DNA of 64,000 nt, taken from positions 1,736,001 through 1,800,000 of the forward strand of contig NZ_AP024881.1 in the NCBI RefSeq assembly GCF_024347675.1. Direction: 5' to 3'. The notes beneath the pieces were generated by a model. It had not been told where the DNA came from, made no database searches, and saw only the letters and a list, made by a program, of their open reading frames with translations. How positions within the stretch are numbered: the stretch's first letter is position 1; every line of letters starts with the position of its first letter. The translations under genes were made by a program, and so were the position numbers. This DNA comes from Vibrio ishigakensis. Its GTDB lineage: Bacteria > Pseudomonadota > Gammaproteobacteria > Enterobacterales > Vibrionaceae. Of the stretch, positions 1 to 7,399 are shown in pieces.

Positions 1-2
1 AG

Positions 3-707
3 CACGAAGCTGTGCTATCTCATGGTGATGTTATCTCTATCCCAACTAATCTGTTCCGCGGTTTCGAAGTCGTCGGTCGTGACTATGGCTTTATGTACTC
101 TGTACTGGGCGGTGACGATTCAGGCGGCGGCGTTATCTGGCACCCGAAGGTAATCGAAGACAGCCAGGGCTATGGCCTTTACTTGAAAGCTGACGGAACG
201 CTAGTGGATACACACCTTGGTGATGCTCCTCCATCAGAGAATGAGTTAATGCCTCTGCTGACCAAAGAAGAACTGTCTCAGTTTGATACCTACACAGCTC
301 AAGAGATGATGCCATTTGTGGCTTTAGCGAAAGATTACGTCCCTGTGAAGCAAGACTTCGAAGGCGTTGATTATCAGCAGTATGCGCTGACCGGTCACCC
401 ACTGGCTGGCTATGATTTCCAAGTGAAGAGTGCCGATGAGGTGAGCATCCACGCCTACAAGCTAAACAACCAAGTTGCGCTACCTAAGCACATCCGCAAG
501 GAGAAGCAGGTGCTGATCAACTACACCGGCGATACCAAGGTGACGGTTGAACAAAACGGTCAGAAAGCTGAAGTAGTTCTAACTACAGGTGATGTTTTTA
601 ATGTGCCAGAGGGTGCGGCTATTTCGCTACAGAATCTGCGTGGCGAGAGCTTAACCTACTGCATCCTTGGTAGTGACCGTCCGGAGCAGCCTGAGGTATT
701 GGCATGA
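3..707 (+). CDS. Bicupin-domain protein (5' end outside window)
   Basis: The reading frame is open from the first base, so the start codon lies upstream of the window; the GTG at 12 is internal. The visible part carries the end of one cupin fold (residues like SHGDVISIPTNLFRGFEVV) and a second cupin near the C-terminus (HIRKEKQVLINYTGD, then TTGDVFNVPEGAAISL). Small-molecule dioxygenases, isomerases and sugar-binding proteins share this fold, so the reaction cannot be named. Metal ligands of the first cupin would be partly upstream. The stop codon overlaps the next gene by 4 bp (ATGA), so the two are probably cotranscribed and translationally coupled; the partner is an alpha/beta hydrolase, which suggests a small catabolic or detoxifying pair. 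Confidence 0.8.
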   Translation, partial: HEAVLSHGDVISIPTNLFRGFEVVGRDYGFMYSVLGGDDSGGGVIWHPKVIEDSQGYGLYLKADGTLVDTHLGDAPPSENELMPLLTKEELSQFDTYTAQEMMPFVALAKDYVPVKQDFEGVDYQQYALTGHPLAGYDFQVKSADEVSIHAYKLNNQVALPKHIRKEKQVLINYTGDTKVTVEQNGQKAEVVLTTGDVFNVPEGAAISLQNLRGESLTYCILGSDRPEQPEVLA

Positions 708-1414
708 GTCAAACCCCGCTAATTTGGCTACCGGGTCTTCTATGCGACCAAGACTTGTTTGCGGATATGAACGCGGAGTTGCCCAATTGGGTAGCTCCAC
801 AAACCGCAAAGCTTGGCGCCCTAGACTCTATGCAAGCAATGGCGAAAAAAGTTCTAGATGAGGCACCGAAAGAGTTTATTTTGGGCGGCCTGTCTATGGG
901 TGGCATCTTAGCATTTGAGGTTTACAGGCAAGCACCAGATAGGGTTAAAGGATTAATCCTGATGGACACCAATGCAGCCGATGAGAAGCCTGAAGTTTCT
1001 GTAAAGCGTGATGCCTTGGTAGAGCGTGCCGTAAACGGTGAGTTTGAAGCCATCACCCCAGAGGTATTGATGCCGGTGCTTATACATGAATCTCGATTGC
1101 ACGATACCGAGCTTACTCAGCGAGTAAGCCAGATGACAATCAGCGTGGGGCTCGAAGCGCTAAAGGCGCACGCCAAAGCCCTTGCCACCAGACCAGATCA
1201 GAGGCCACTACTCTCTGACATCACCTGCCCTACTTTGGTGATCACCGGCAAGCAAGACGCACTGTGCCCTATGGCTAATCACCTATTGATGGCAGAGCAC
1301 ATTGCAGACGTCTCACTACATGTGATCCCTGAATGTGGGCACCTGTCGAGTATGGAAAAACCGATAGAGGTAGCATCTATCGTAAGCGATTGGCTAGAAA
1401 GAAAGATTCGTTAA
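704..1414 (+). CDS. Alpha/beta-hydrolase fold protein
   Basis: A 236-residue single-domain hydrolase. The nucleophile elbow GGLSMGG supplies the catalytic Ser near residue 64. The Asp is probably in TGKQDALCP near residue 184, and the catalytic His is in ECGHLSSMEKP close to the C-terminus, so the triad is complete. An early WLPGLLCD segment fits the oxyanion-hole HG-like loop. There is no signal peptide, so the enzyme is cytoplasmic. It starts inside the stop of the cupin gene (4-bp overlap) and ends 22 bp before a strong terminator, making a two-gene operon end. Substrate unknown; esterase or C-C hydrolase are both possible. Confidence 0.88.
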   Translation: MSQTPLIWLPGLLCDQDLFADMNAELPNWVAPQTAKLGALDSMQAMAKKVLDEAPKEFILGGLSMGGILAFEVYRQAPDRVKGLILMDTNAADEKPEVSVKRDALVERAVNGEFEAITPEVLMPVLIHESRLHDTELTQRVSQMTISVGLEALKAHAKALATRPDQRPLLSDITCPTLVITGKQDALCPMANHLLMAEHIADVSLHVIPECGHLSSMEKPIEVASIVSDWLERKIR

Positions 1415-1436
1415 AAGTTTAATTGTGTTGCTGTTT

Positions 1437-1476
1437 GACCATCAGGAGTTTCGTTGCCACTGATGGTCTTTTTTTT
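1437..1476 (+). terminator. Rho-independent terminator of the cupin-hydrolase operon
   Basis: A perfect 9-bp stem (GACCATCAG at 1437-1445 with CTGATGGTC at 1460-1468) is followed by eight T residues. The MITE-like repeat begins directly after the T run. Confidence 0.9.
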
Positions 1477-1749
1477 GGTTGTTCTCAGATTAGGGGATAG
1501 CGCAAACACTCCCTCTGAGCGTGGTACCCCCTCCGAGCGATTGATTCACAAGGCCGCGGTGAACCCATCCGTGGGCGCTTGGCGCTCGCCTCCCTGCAAG
1601 CGACACCTTGCTCCATCAATCACTCTCCAGCGTTAGCATCAGCCGAAACCAAGCCTACAGGGAAGTATTTACGGCGACTTGCCATGCATCACTGGCAGAG
1701 TGAGCACACGAACCTAAATTATTAGTTGTTCCCTCTAATCCGCAAAAAC
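1477..1749 (+). repeat. MITE-like dispersed repeat, copy 1
   Basis: About 273 bp bounded by imperfect inverted ends: the left end contains CAGATTAGGGG and the right end CCCTCTAATCCGC. The interior includes the conserved block with GGCCGCGGTGAACCC and a second conserved block ending CACTGGCAGAGTGAGCAC. The same element recurs at 30009-30366 and 35039-35351, and shortened and inverted at 14448-14647. No transposase is encoded, so any mobility would be non-autonomous. The 60-codon frame inside it is not believable as a gene. Confidence 0.8.
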
Positions 1750-1762
1750 TTTTTATTGCCCG

Positions 1763-2170
1763 TTACATAGGTGGGAATTTCTCATAAACGGGAATATCTG
1801 TCGGCAATACGGCCCAAGTAGGAGCAGAAGCAGCAAAAATCGCCATATTAGGCTTGAAGCTTTCAGGTTCATCTAGGGTTGGAGCCGCTACGGTATAGAA
1901 GCTACCTGCAGTGATATCCGCGCATACATTCACCCCACATTCTGGGCAAAAGTAATGATGCACATCCTTGCCTGTACTGCCCTTTCGGGTATGAAAACTC
2001 GGTTTTAGCTCTCCTACAAACTCAAAGTTCGCCGTCTGCACCCAGATGCCAAACCACTTGTCCCCACCGGTTCTATGCTGACATTCAGAGCAGTAACAAA
2101 ACATCTGATTGATAGGCTCACCAGTAAACTGATAGCGCACCTTGCCACACTGACATCCACCTGTATTCAT
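1763..2170 (-). CDS. GFA/CENP-V family zinc-binding protein
   Basis: A 135-residue protein of the Gfa-like (glutathione-dependent formaldehyde-activating) superfamily. The zinc-binding cysteines occur as CQCGKVRY near the start, CYCSECQHRTG about residue 26, and FCPECG about residue 75. The family name comes from one debated activity, so no specific reaction can be assigned here; members bind zinc and may bind glutathione adducts. I chose the ATG at 2170 because AAGGAG lies 8 nt upstream; the longer GTG start would overlap that ribosome binding site. It stands alone between a repeat element and a convergent-looking DNA repair gene on the same strand. Confidence 0.85.
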   Translation of the reverse strand: MNTGGCQCGKVRYQFTGEPINQMFCYCSECQHRTGGDKWFGIWVQTANFEFVGELKPSFHTRKGSTGKDVHHYFCPECGVNVCADITAGSFYTVAAPTLDEPESFKPNMAIFAASAPTWAVLPTDIPVYEKFPPM

Positions 2171-2215
2171 CGAGATCACTCCTTAAATTTCAGACCTTTA
2201 TAAAGATAGTCATTA

Positions 2216-2806
2216 TTAATCTACTGGGCGTGATAAAACCTCATCAACCCTAGTTTGCAACTGCGGAATGAGCTCTTGCTCGAACCAAGGGTTTCGCTTC
2301 AGCCAGATATTATTTCGCGGACTTGGGTGCGGCAAGGGAACCTTGTTTGGCCAATAGTCTTGCCATCCAGCCGCCAGCTCAGTCAGTGACAGTTTGTTTT
2401 TCCCAAAATGATAACTTTGCGCATGTTTTCCCAGCACCAGTATGAGTTTAATGTTCGGCAGTTGCGCCAATAGTTGTTCTCGCCACCTTTGTGCACACTC
2501 TGGTCTCGGTGGCAGATCACCAGACTTTCCCGTTCCGGGAAAGCAAAATCCCATAGGTAACAGGGCTATCTGCTTTTCGTCATAAAACACCTCTTTTGAC
2601 ACACCCATCCACTCACGCAACCTATCACCACTAGGGTCATTAAATGGAATTCCAGTATCGTGCACTCGTTTTCCGGGTGCTTGACCGGCGATAAGAATCC
2701 TAGCTTCAGGGTGTATCTGAACCACGGGTCTAGGGCCCAGAGGCAGGTGTTTACTGCAAAGTGTGCAGGACTTTACTTCGGCTAATAACTTAGAAAATAG
2801 ACTCAT
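2216..2806 (-). CDS. Uracil-DNA glycosylase superfamily protein
   Basis: About 196 residues with the two hallmark motifs of the UDG-like fold: an N-terminal catalytic loop GQAPGKRVHDTGIPFNDPSG and a C-terminal PHPSPRNN loop, plus a CTLC pair upstream. This pattern is that of the small uracil-DNA glycosylase-like group (COG1573-related and relatives) rather than classical family 1 Ung. The likely role is base-excision repair or a related nucleic-acid function in the cytoplasm, but activity is not proven by motifs. The ATG at 2806 is preferred; a TTG at 2839 would add 11 residues without improving the fold. The CxxC pair could help ligand a metal or cluster but only two cysteines are obvious. 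Confidence 0.85.
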   Translation of the reverse strand: MSLFSKLLAEVKSCTLCSKHLPLGPRPVVQIHPEARILIAGQAPGKRVHDTGIPFNDPSGDRLREWMGVSKEVFYDEKQIALLPMGFCFPGTGKSGDLPPRPECAQRWREQLLAQLPNIKLILVLGKHAQSYHFGKNKLSLTELAAGWQDYWPNKVPLPHPSPRNNIWLKRNPWFEQELIPQLQTRVDEVLSRPVD

Positions 2807-2839
2807 ATTCAATTTATTCTCATAAATAACAGGGTTCAA

Positions 2840-3153
2840 AAGCAGTATGAAAATCGCGATTAAACATGATTACTCATTGGCTATAGAACTCACCCTTTAA
2901 AAACCGGTAACTCACTGATTTATATAACCTTAATAAATTAATTCTAACGGGATGTTGCAGCATTCAATTCGCACATAAATTAGCCTCTTTTTATCACACT
3001 GAATACTTCACTGTTAAAAATATTATTCACTTTGTTTGAAATTGAATGAAATATTTTTCAGGGGCCTGAGGTCTCTTAATGTGAACGCAATATTTTCAAG
3101 TCGACAGGAAACGCGGTTCAGCTATCGAGAAATACAACTACATAGGTGAAACC
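2840..3153. other. AT-rich intergenic region before the repeat protein
   Basis: About 310 bp with no credible ORF. It must hold the promoters of the minus-strand glycosylase gene and of the repeat protein. I see AT-rich tracts but no box I can assign with confidence. The last 25 bases contain a modest ribosome-binding-like TAGGTGAAACC directly before the ATG at 3154. Confidence 0.5.
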
Positions 3154-3663
3154 ATGAAAACTCTATCTACTCTACTACTAACATCACTGTTCGTCGCGCC
3201 TGTTGCCTTTGCATCGAGCATCAACGTCAATCCAAACATGGGTGCCCAAAACGGTTATACATGGGATGATCCTAGTAAACGTACCGGTGGCGGATATACC
3301 TGGGATGACCCGAGTGAAAGAACCGGTGGTGGTATTGCATACATTGACTATAGCGAGAAAACTGGCGGTGGTTATACTTGGGATGACCCTAGCGAACGCA
3401 CCGGTGGTGGCATAGCCTACATTGACCATAGTGAGAAAACCGGCGGTGGTTATTCCTGGGACGATCCGAGCGAACGTACTGGTGGTGGCGGTTATACTTG
3501 GGACGACCCGAGTGAAAGAACCGGTGGTGGTATTGCATATGTGGACCACAGAGAAAAAACTGGCGGTGGCTATACCTGGGATGACCCGAGCGAACGTACC
3601 GGTGGCGGTTACACATGGGACGACCCGAGTAAACGTACTGGCGGTGGTTACCACCTAGGGTAA
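3154..3663 (+). CDS. Secreted protein made of ten 13-residue TGGG repeats
   Basis: I do not recognise a named family. Residues 1-20 form a Sec signal peptide with an AFA cleavage site, then a short linker, then ten tandem units filling residues 35-165. Seven units follow Y-T/S-W-D-D-P-S-E/K-R-T-G-G-G; units 3, 5 and 8 are the variant I-A-Y-I/V-D-x-x-E-K-T-G-G-G. One extra Gly sits at the unit 6/7 junction, and the protein ends YHLG. Every unit is rich in acidic, basic, aromatic and Gly residues with no Cys, which suggests an exported extended or binding protein. Synonymous codons differ between units, so the peptide rather than the DNA appears conserved. Neighbours (a repair enzyme and a membrane protein) give no functional hint. 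Related short proteins lie at 55973 and 56972. Confidence 0.8.
   Translation: MKTLSTLLLTSLFVAPVAFASSINVNPNMGAQNGYTWDDPSKRTGGGYTWDDPSERTGGGIAYIDYSEKTGGGYTWDDPSERTGGGIAYIDHSEKTGGGYSWDDPSERTGGGGYTWDDPSERTGGGIAYVDHREKTGGGYTWDDPSERTGGGYTWDDPSKRTGGGYHLG
3256..3648 (+). repeat. In-frame 39-bp tandem repeat array
   Basis: Ten units of 39 bp (one lengthened by 3 bp) encode the TGGG repeats. Because the array lacks stop codons in several frames it produces long spurious ORFs on both strands, which should not be annotated. Unit number may vary between strains by slippage. Confidence 0.9.
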
Positions 3664-3732
3664 CCACGGTGATGAAACTAATGTGGCTGTATCCACATCA
3701 TTACCTAAAGCCAACCTTCACACACTCAACAT

Positions 3733-3773
3733 AACCTTTAGCTCTAAAAACAATAGAGCTAAAGGTTTTTTCT
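3733..3773 (+). terminator. Rho-independent terminator of the repeat-protein gene
   Basis: Stem AACCTTTAGCTCTA paired with TAGAGCTAAAGGTT (14 bp, perfect) around a 7-nt loop, followed by a run of T. It lies between convergent genes. Confidence 0.9.
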
Positions 3774-3775
3774 CT

Positions 3776-4777
3776 TTAGTGCCCCAAAAGCATACCTAAG
3801 TAGATCTTTCTCGAAGCAGAACTGTTATCTCTGAGAGTCACATATTTTGCGTGGCTGTCAGCTGAAGCTTCGGCTGACAATTCAATTCCCCACAAAGGCT
3901 GGATTTGATTCGGTGCCATAGAGTATCGAACATCAATAACACGAGATGCATCATCTGGATCTCGTGCTAAGAATCCATCTGAAAAATTGCGAAATCGTTC
4001 AACGTCTTTGGCCTGCTGAGAACTTTTGTTGAGCCAAGGAAAATCTCTGGAAAGAACTAACTTATCTATAGACTCCCCTGAATAGGTGCTTATCACATCC
4101 CCTGTTCTAACTGCATCAACATAAAATTTGCCCTCATATTCATACACCACCTTCCATAGCAAAATATTGCCAAAGCTTGGTTTAGCTATCAGTTGAACCG
4201 GAACATGCTCTCGCTCATAAGCCAATTTCGAGCCTACTGCCTCTGCCCTCTCTTTTTGCACTATGCCTACAGACAAATAAATCAGTGCCCATGCGATAGC
4301 CAATCGAGCAAGCGAGTGCTTTCTTTTCATCAAAGAAAACCCAATAAGTATCAATATTGGAAGGGTAAACAGCGGGTCGATAACCGAGATAAGATTCCAT
4401 GCATATCGCTCGGAGGACAAAGGCCATAATAACTGAGTGCCGTAAGAGGTACAGGCATCTAGCAGACCATGAGTGCCATATCCTAGAGCGCAATAAAGCC
4501 AGCTTTGTTTAAATGAAAGCCCCCGTTTCTTGGCAAAAATTGGATGCAATGCCAAAGCACAAATCAAACTGCCAAAAGGGATAAATAGAAGCGAATGGGT
4601 AAAGTGCCTATGGTATTCCAAGAACAGCAAAGGATCGCTCGAAGAGCGAATCAGTACGTCTAAATCTGGCGCCATTGCAGCTAGAAACCCCAAGACACCT
4701 GCGACACGCAGATGCTGCTTCTTACATGCAGATAGAGACAGCGAGGCGCCGAGCAGTCCCTGTGTCAGAGGATCCAT
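3776..4777 (-). CDS. YdjM/YbcI-like membrane-bound metal-dependent hydrolase
   Basis: A 333-residue inner-membrane protein of the DUF457 (YdjM-like) group. It begins MDPLTQGLLGASLS, has several hydrophobic segments in the first 170 residues, and carries the family His/Asp pattern: APDLD near residue 36, EYHRHFTHS near 55, GTHGLLDACTSYGTQ near 100 and VIDPLF near 130. These residues resemble a metal site and the family is annotated as a predicted hydrolase, but the substrate is unknown. The soluble C-terminal half (residues 180-333) probably faces one side of the membrane. It is monocistronic, converging on the repeat protein with a shared terminator region. Confidence 0.82.
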   Translation of the reverse strand: MDPLTQGLLGASLSLSACKKQHLRVAGVLGFLAAMAPDLDVLIRSSSDPLLFLEYHRHFTHSLLFIPFGSLICALALHPIFAKKRGLSFKQSWLYCALGYGTHGLLDACTSYGTQLLWPLSSERYAWNLISVIDPLFTLPILILIGFSLMKRKHSLARLAIAWALIYLSVGIVQKERAEAVGSKLAYEREHVPVQLIAKPSFGNILLWKVVYEYEGKFYVDAVRTGDVISTYSGESIDKLVLSRDFPWLNKSSQQAKDVERFRNFSDGFLARDPDDASRVIDVRYSMAPNQIQPLWGIELSAEASADSHAKYVTLRDNSSASRKIYLGMLLGH

Positions 4778-4854
4778 ATTTAACTCATTGATAGTTAGAC
4801 ACTTATCTCAATGATAGATTGCGGTTCGAGAATAGGTCTAGTTTATCGATGAAG

Positions 4855-6264
4855 TCATTCCTTCAGCGTCTTCAAATACCCTATGAGTGCCTGTCGATCC
4901 TGAGCTTGGCTCAGTCCTCGATATCCCATGTAAGTTCCGGGGATGAGTTTCTTGGGCGAATCAATAAACTCACTCAATAGTGCCTCTGTCCAGATAGGCT
5001 GACGATTTGAAAGCTCCACCAATGCAGCTGAGTAGTTACTATAACCGCTGTCTGAGGCGACCTTTCGCCCAACAATGGAGTCTAGGCTCGGTGCCGATGA
5101 ACTCAGATGACACAAGGCGCATTGGGCGTACAGCTGACGGCCTCGGTCGAGGGAGTTTTGCGCTGATAGCTCTTCACTCAAGGTATATTTACTGCGAAGA
5201 GCGAGCAAGGCTTGAGACTGCTCATCGCTTAAGGATTCTCTAACCGCTAGCATCGCCATCGCCTGATCCCAGGTCATCCTAGCTTCTAGTTTCCCAACCT
5301 CACGGCCATATTCAACTACCTTTTCACTGTCGATCAGTTCGCCCTTTTGCGCTTCATCTAGGCTTCTCATCAACATTGCGCGCTGCTTCAAGAAGTCATC
5401 AAAATCCGCAATATTGCTTTTTGCTGACAGTACCAGTGTTTGTCTCTGTTCTTCGTTAAGCAAGGACATCACCTCTTTCGATACCTGACCTCGCTTAATT
5501 CCATGATTTGAAGCTAGTCTCAAACTCACAAAACCAAAATGCTGACTGGGCTTACCTACCACCTCAAAGTCATTGAATGCCTCATCTCCCGTAGACCAGC
5601 TTAATAAGCGGGCAGCGAGATTCACTAATTCCTTTTTATCTTCTTTTCCTAGCTTAATCTTGGGGTTGCCATTCACCAGAGACAACTGCTGCCCTTTCCC
5701 TTCGAGGTGCGCCTCTCGAATTCGCATCAATTGCTGTTGCTGTTCGTTAGATAAAGATTGAATGATTTGGCCAAAGGTTTCAGCTATCACCTCGCCAAGC
5801 TTGGCTTCATCTTCACCATAGGCTCGACCAAGAGCGATAAAGTCTTCTTCAGAAATATTCTCTCCGACTAACAGCCCTTCGAGCGCCCTATTCATTGCCA
5901 AACGGCTGTTGGAGACCTGCTTGAAAGGCGATTTTTGCTTCTCGACTAAGGATATCAAGGCCGATCTTTGCTTGGGGTCGAGCACGGAGAGAGTTTGTTT
6001 GGCAATCTGGCTTCTAGATAAACTATGGCCACTTGCCACGCGCAGACCGACAAAGCCAAAATAGTTCGCCGTGCGACCAACGGAAACATAGTCATTGTTA
6101 GATGAACTTCCGGTCAGCCAAGATAAGGTGCGTGAAGCAACGGCGTCGGTTAGCGCCTTTTCATCCACTTGATACTGAGTGATATCGCGAACGGCTTTGC
6201 TATCTTGAGCCATTGCCGTAGAAAGGAAGGTAAATAACACTAAACCCAAAGCAAGCCGAAACAT
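4855..6264 (-). CDS. Periplasmic cytochrome c with two LTxxQ-like domains
   Basis: About 469 residues with an N-terminal signal peptide ending TAMA. The body contains an internal duplication: compare YFGFVGLRVASGHSLSRSQI in the first half with HFGFVSLRLASNHGIKRGQV in the second. Each half is followed by Spy-like L-x-x-E/K-Q motifs (LDPKQRS, LSNEQQQ, LNEEQRQ, LSDEQSQ). The last 110 residues are a class I cytochrome c: heme-attachment CALCH and a distal Met in PGTYMGYRGL. Heme attachment means it acts in the periplasm. The combination suggests electron transfer coupled to a periplasmic stress or chaperone-like module, which is inference. The ATG at 6264 has TAGGG five bases upstream and is preferred over a GTG two codons earlier. 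Confidence 0.82.
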   Translation of the reverse strand: MFRLALGLVLFTFLSTAMAQDSKAVRDITQYQVDEKALTDAVASRTLSWLTGSSSNNDYVSVGRTANYFGFVGLRVASGHSLSRSQIAKQTLSVLDPKQRSALISLVEKQKSPFKQVSNSRLAMNRALEGLLVGENISEEDFIALGRAYGEDEAKLGEVIAETFGQIIQSLSNEQQQQLMRIREAHLEGKGQQLSLVNGNPKIKLGKEDKKELVNLAARLLSWSTGDEAFNDFEVVGKPSQHFGFVSLRLASNHGIKRGQVSKEVMSLLNEEQRQTLVLSAKSNIADFDDFLKQRAMLMRSLDEAQKGELIDSEKVVEYGREVGKLEARMTWDQAMAMLAVRESLSDEQSQALLALRSKYTLSEELSAQNSLDRGRQLYAQCALCHLSSSAPSLDSIVGRKVASDSGYSNYSAALVELSNRQPIWTEALLSEFIDSPKKLIPGTYMGYRGLSQAQDRQALIGYLKTLKE

Positions 6265-6375
6265 ACGCACCCTAGCAGTCCCTAATTTGTCGGTATTGTT
6301 CTAATTACACTATGCCTAAATAGGGTCAGCTGAAATGTTATTTACAAAGCTTTACCTGCGACTTTGAAGTGGGCG

Positions 6376-6648
6376 TTAATCCGCTAAAAGATACTGCCAT
6401 TGAGCATTACGATTCAAATAGTGCGCCACATAGCTACAGGTAGGAATCACCTTATAACCTTGTTTCTCAACCTCGGGCAGTATGGTTTCCATCATTACTT
6501 TCCCGTAGCCTTTCCCTTGCAACTCATCCGGCACGCGAGTGGAATAGATCTCCATAACCTTGCCCTGTATTGAGTATTTCGCCACAGCAAAGTGATCACC
6601 CTCTAACGCCACTCGATACTCTTGTTTTTCTGTGTCATTCACTAACAT
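6376..6648 (-). CDS. Small GNAT-like N-acetyltransferase (COG2388 type)
   Basis: A 90-residue minimal GNAT fold. The acetyl-CoA pyrophosphate loop is visible as LQGKGYGKVMMETILP, preceded by YSTRVPDE, and the C-terminal part VIPTCSYVAHYLNRN is typical of the COG2388/YidJ-like short acetyltransferases. Substrate unknown; such proteins modify small molecules or peptides in the cytoplasm. AAGGATG upstream of the ATG supports the start. The GST gene lies upstream on the same strand with a 21-bp gap, so the two are probably one transcript. Confidence 0.85.
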   Translation of the reverse strand: MLVNDTEKQEYRVALEGDHFAVAKYSIQGKVMEIYSTRVPDELQGKGYGKVMMETILPEVEKQGYKVIPTCSYVAHYLNRNAQWQYLLAD

Positions 6649-6669
6649 TCTTTCATCCTTTAACTCAAT

Positions 6670-7320
6670 CTAGTTAGGACCAAAATCCTGGTCGATTCGA
6701 TTATCCGTCCACAATTCATAGTGCTTCATCACCTTTGAGAATAGCGGGCTTTGAATGTAGCCATTCAACCAGTTTTTCAGGTTCAAATATGAGCTGTTAC
6801 GAAACCATTGCTTGTCGATACGGGCATATTTACGTAGAAACGGTAGCAAAGCGATATCAACCAAAGTCTCCTCCTCTGAGAAGACAAACGCATGCTGACT
6901 TAAGCGGTGCTCAAGCTTTGATAGCTCCGCCTCACAATGCGCCCGAAGCACATTGATATTGTCTTCATGATAGCGCTTAGCGCAGGCAAAGGTATTCATC
7001 GCCGGGGTGAAAGTGCGCTCAAACTCATAAATAAAAGTCAGCATCTCCGGCAGTGCACTTGGACTGTCAGCCCAGAGAAGATCATCGGGGTCGTTTTGCT
7101 CGAGAGCCCAGAGCATGATCTCTAGGCTCTCTTCAATCACTAAGGAATCTTCAACCACCAACACAGGCACACTGCCCTTAGGAGAAACTTGCAGCATCTC
7201 ATCGGGTTTATTGTCGAGCTTGATGGAGCGCATGCGCACGGTTTGCTTCGCTCTGAGCAGTGCGAGTCTGGCCCTAATGGCATAAGGACAGTTGTGCAGT
7301 GAATACAAAACGGGCGACAA
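6670..7320 (-). CDS. Glutathione S-transferase family protein
   Basis: A 216-residue GST-like protein. The thioredoxin-fold N-terminus has LHNCPYAIRARLAL (Cys in the position of the catalytic residue of omega/beta-like GSTs) and the glutathione-binding cis-Pro segment KGSVPVLVVEDSLVIEESL. Residues 90-216 form the helical C-domain. It probably conjugates or reduces electrophiles using glutathione in the cytoplasm; the substrate is unknown. The start appears to be TTG at 7320 with GGAG six bases upstream; no ATG near the N-terminus would preserve the fold. It is upstream of the small acetyltransferase in the same orientation. Confidence 0.85.
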   Translation of the reverse strand: MSPVLYSLHNCPYAIRARLALLRAKQTVRMRSIKLDNKPDEMLQVSPKGSVPVLVVEDSLVIEESLEIMLWALEQNDPDDLLWADSPSALPEMLTFIYEFERTFTPAMNTFACAKRYHEDNINVLRAHCEAELSKLEHRLSQHAFVFSEEETLVDIALLPFLRKYARIDKQWFRNSSYLNLKNWLNGYIQSPLFSKVMKHYELWTDNRIDQDFGPN

Positions 7321-7399
7321 GGTGCTCTCCGGTTAAAGCCTATGCCATAAACTATAAGCCGATTGAAATTCCTTTACCTGCAAAAGTGCTGGTAAAGCC

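Noticed and set aside
1454..1636. 60-codon ORF inside repeat copy 1, and the 108-codon ORF inside copy 2 (29992-30318)
   Set aside because: The frame is created by the repeat's own inverted blocks, starts in the terminator T tract, and differs between copies.
3256..3648. Regular 39-bp repeats that could suggest a CRISPR array
   Set aside because: Repeats are in frame with no variable spacers, encode a coherent peptide unit, and follow a signal peptide; no cas genes are near.
3184..3667. Long ORFs on both strands through the repeat array
   Set aside because: They are stop-free by-products of the tandem repeat, with no ribosome binding sites or credible composition.
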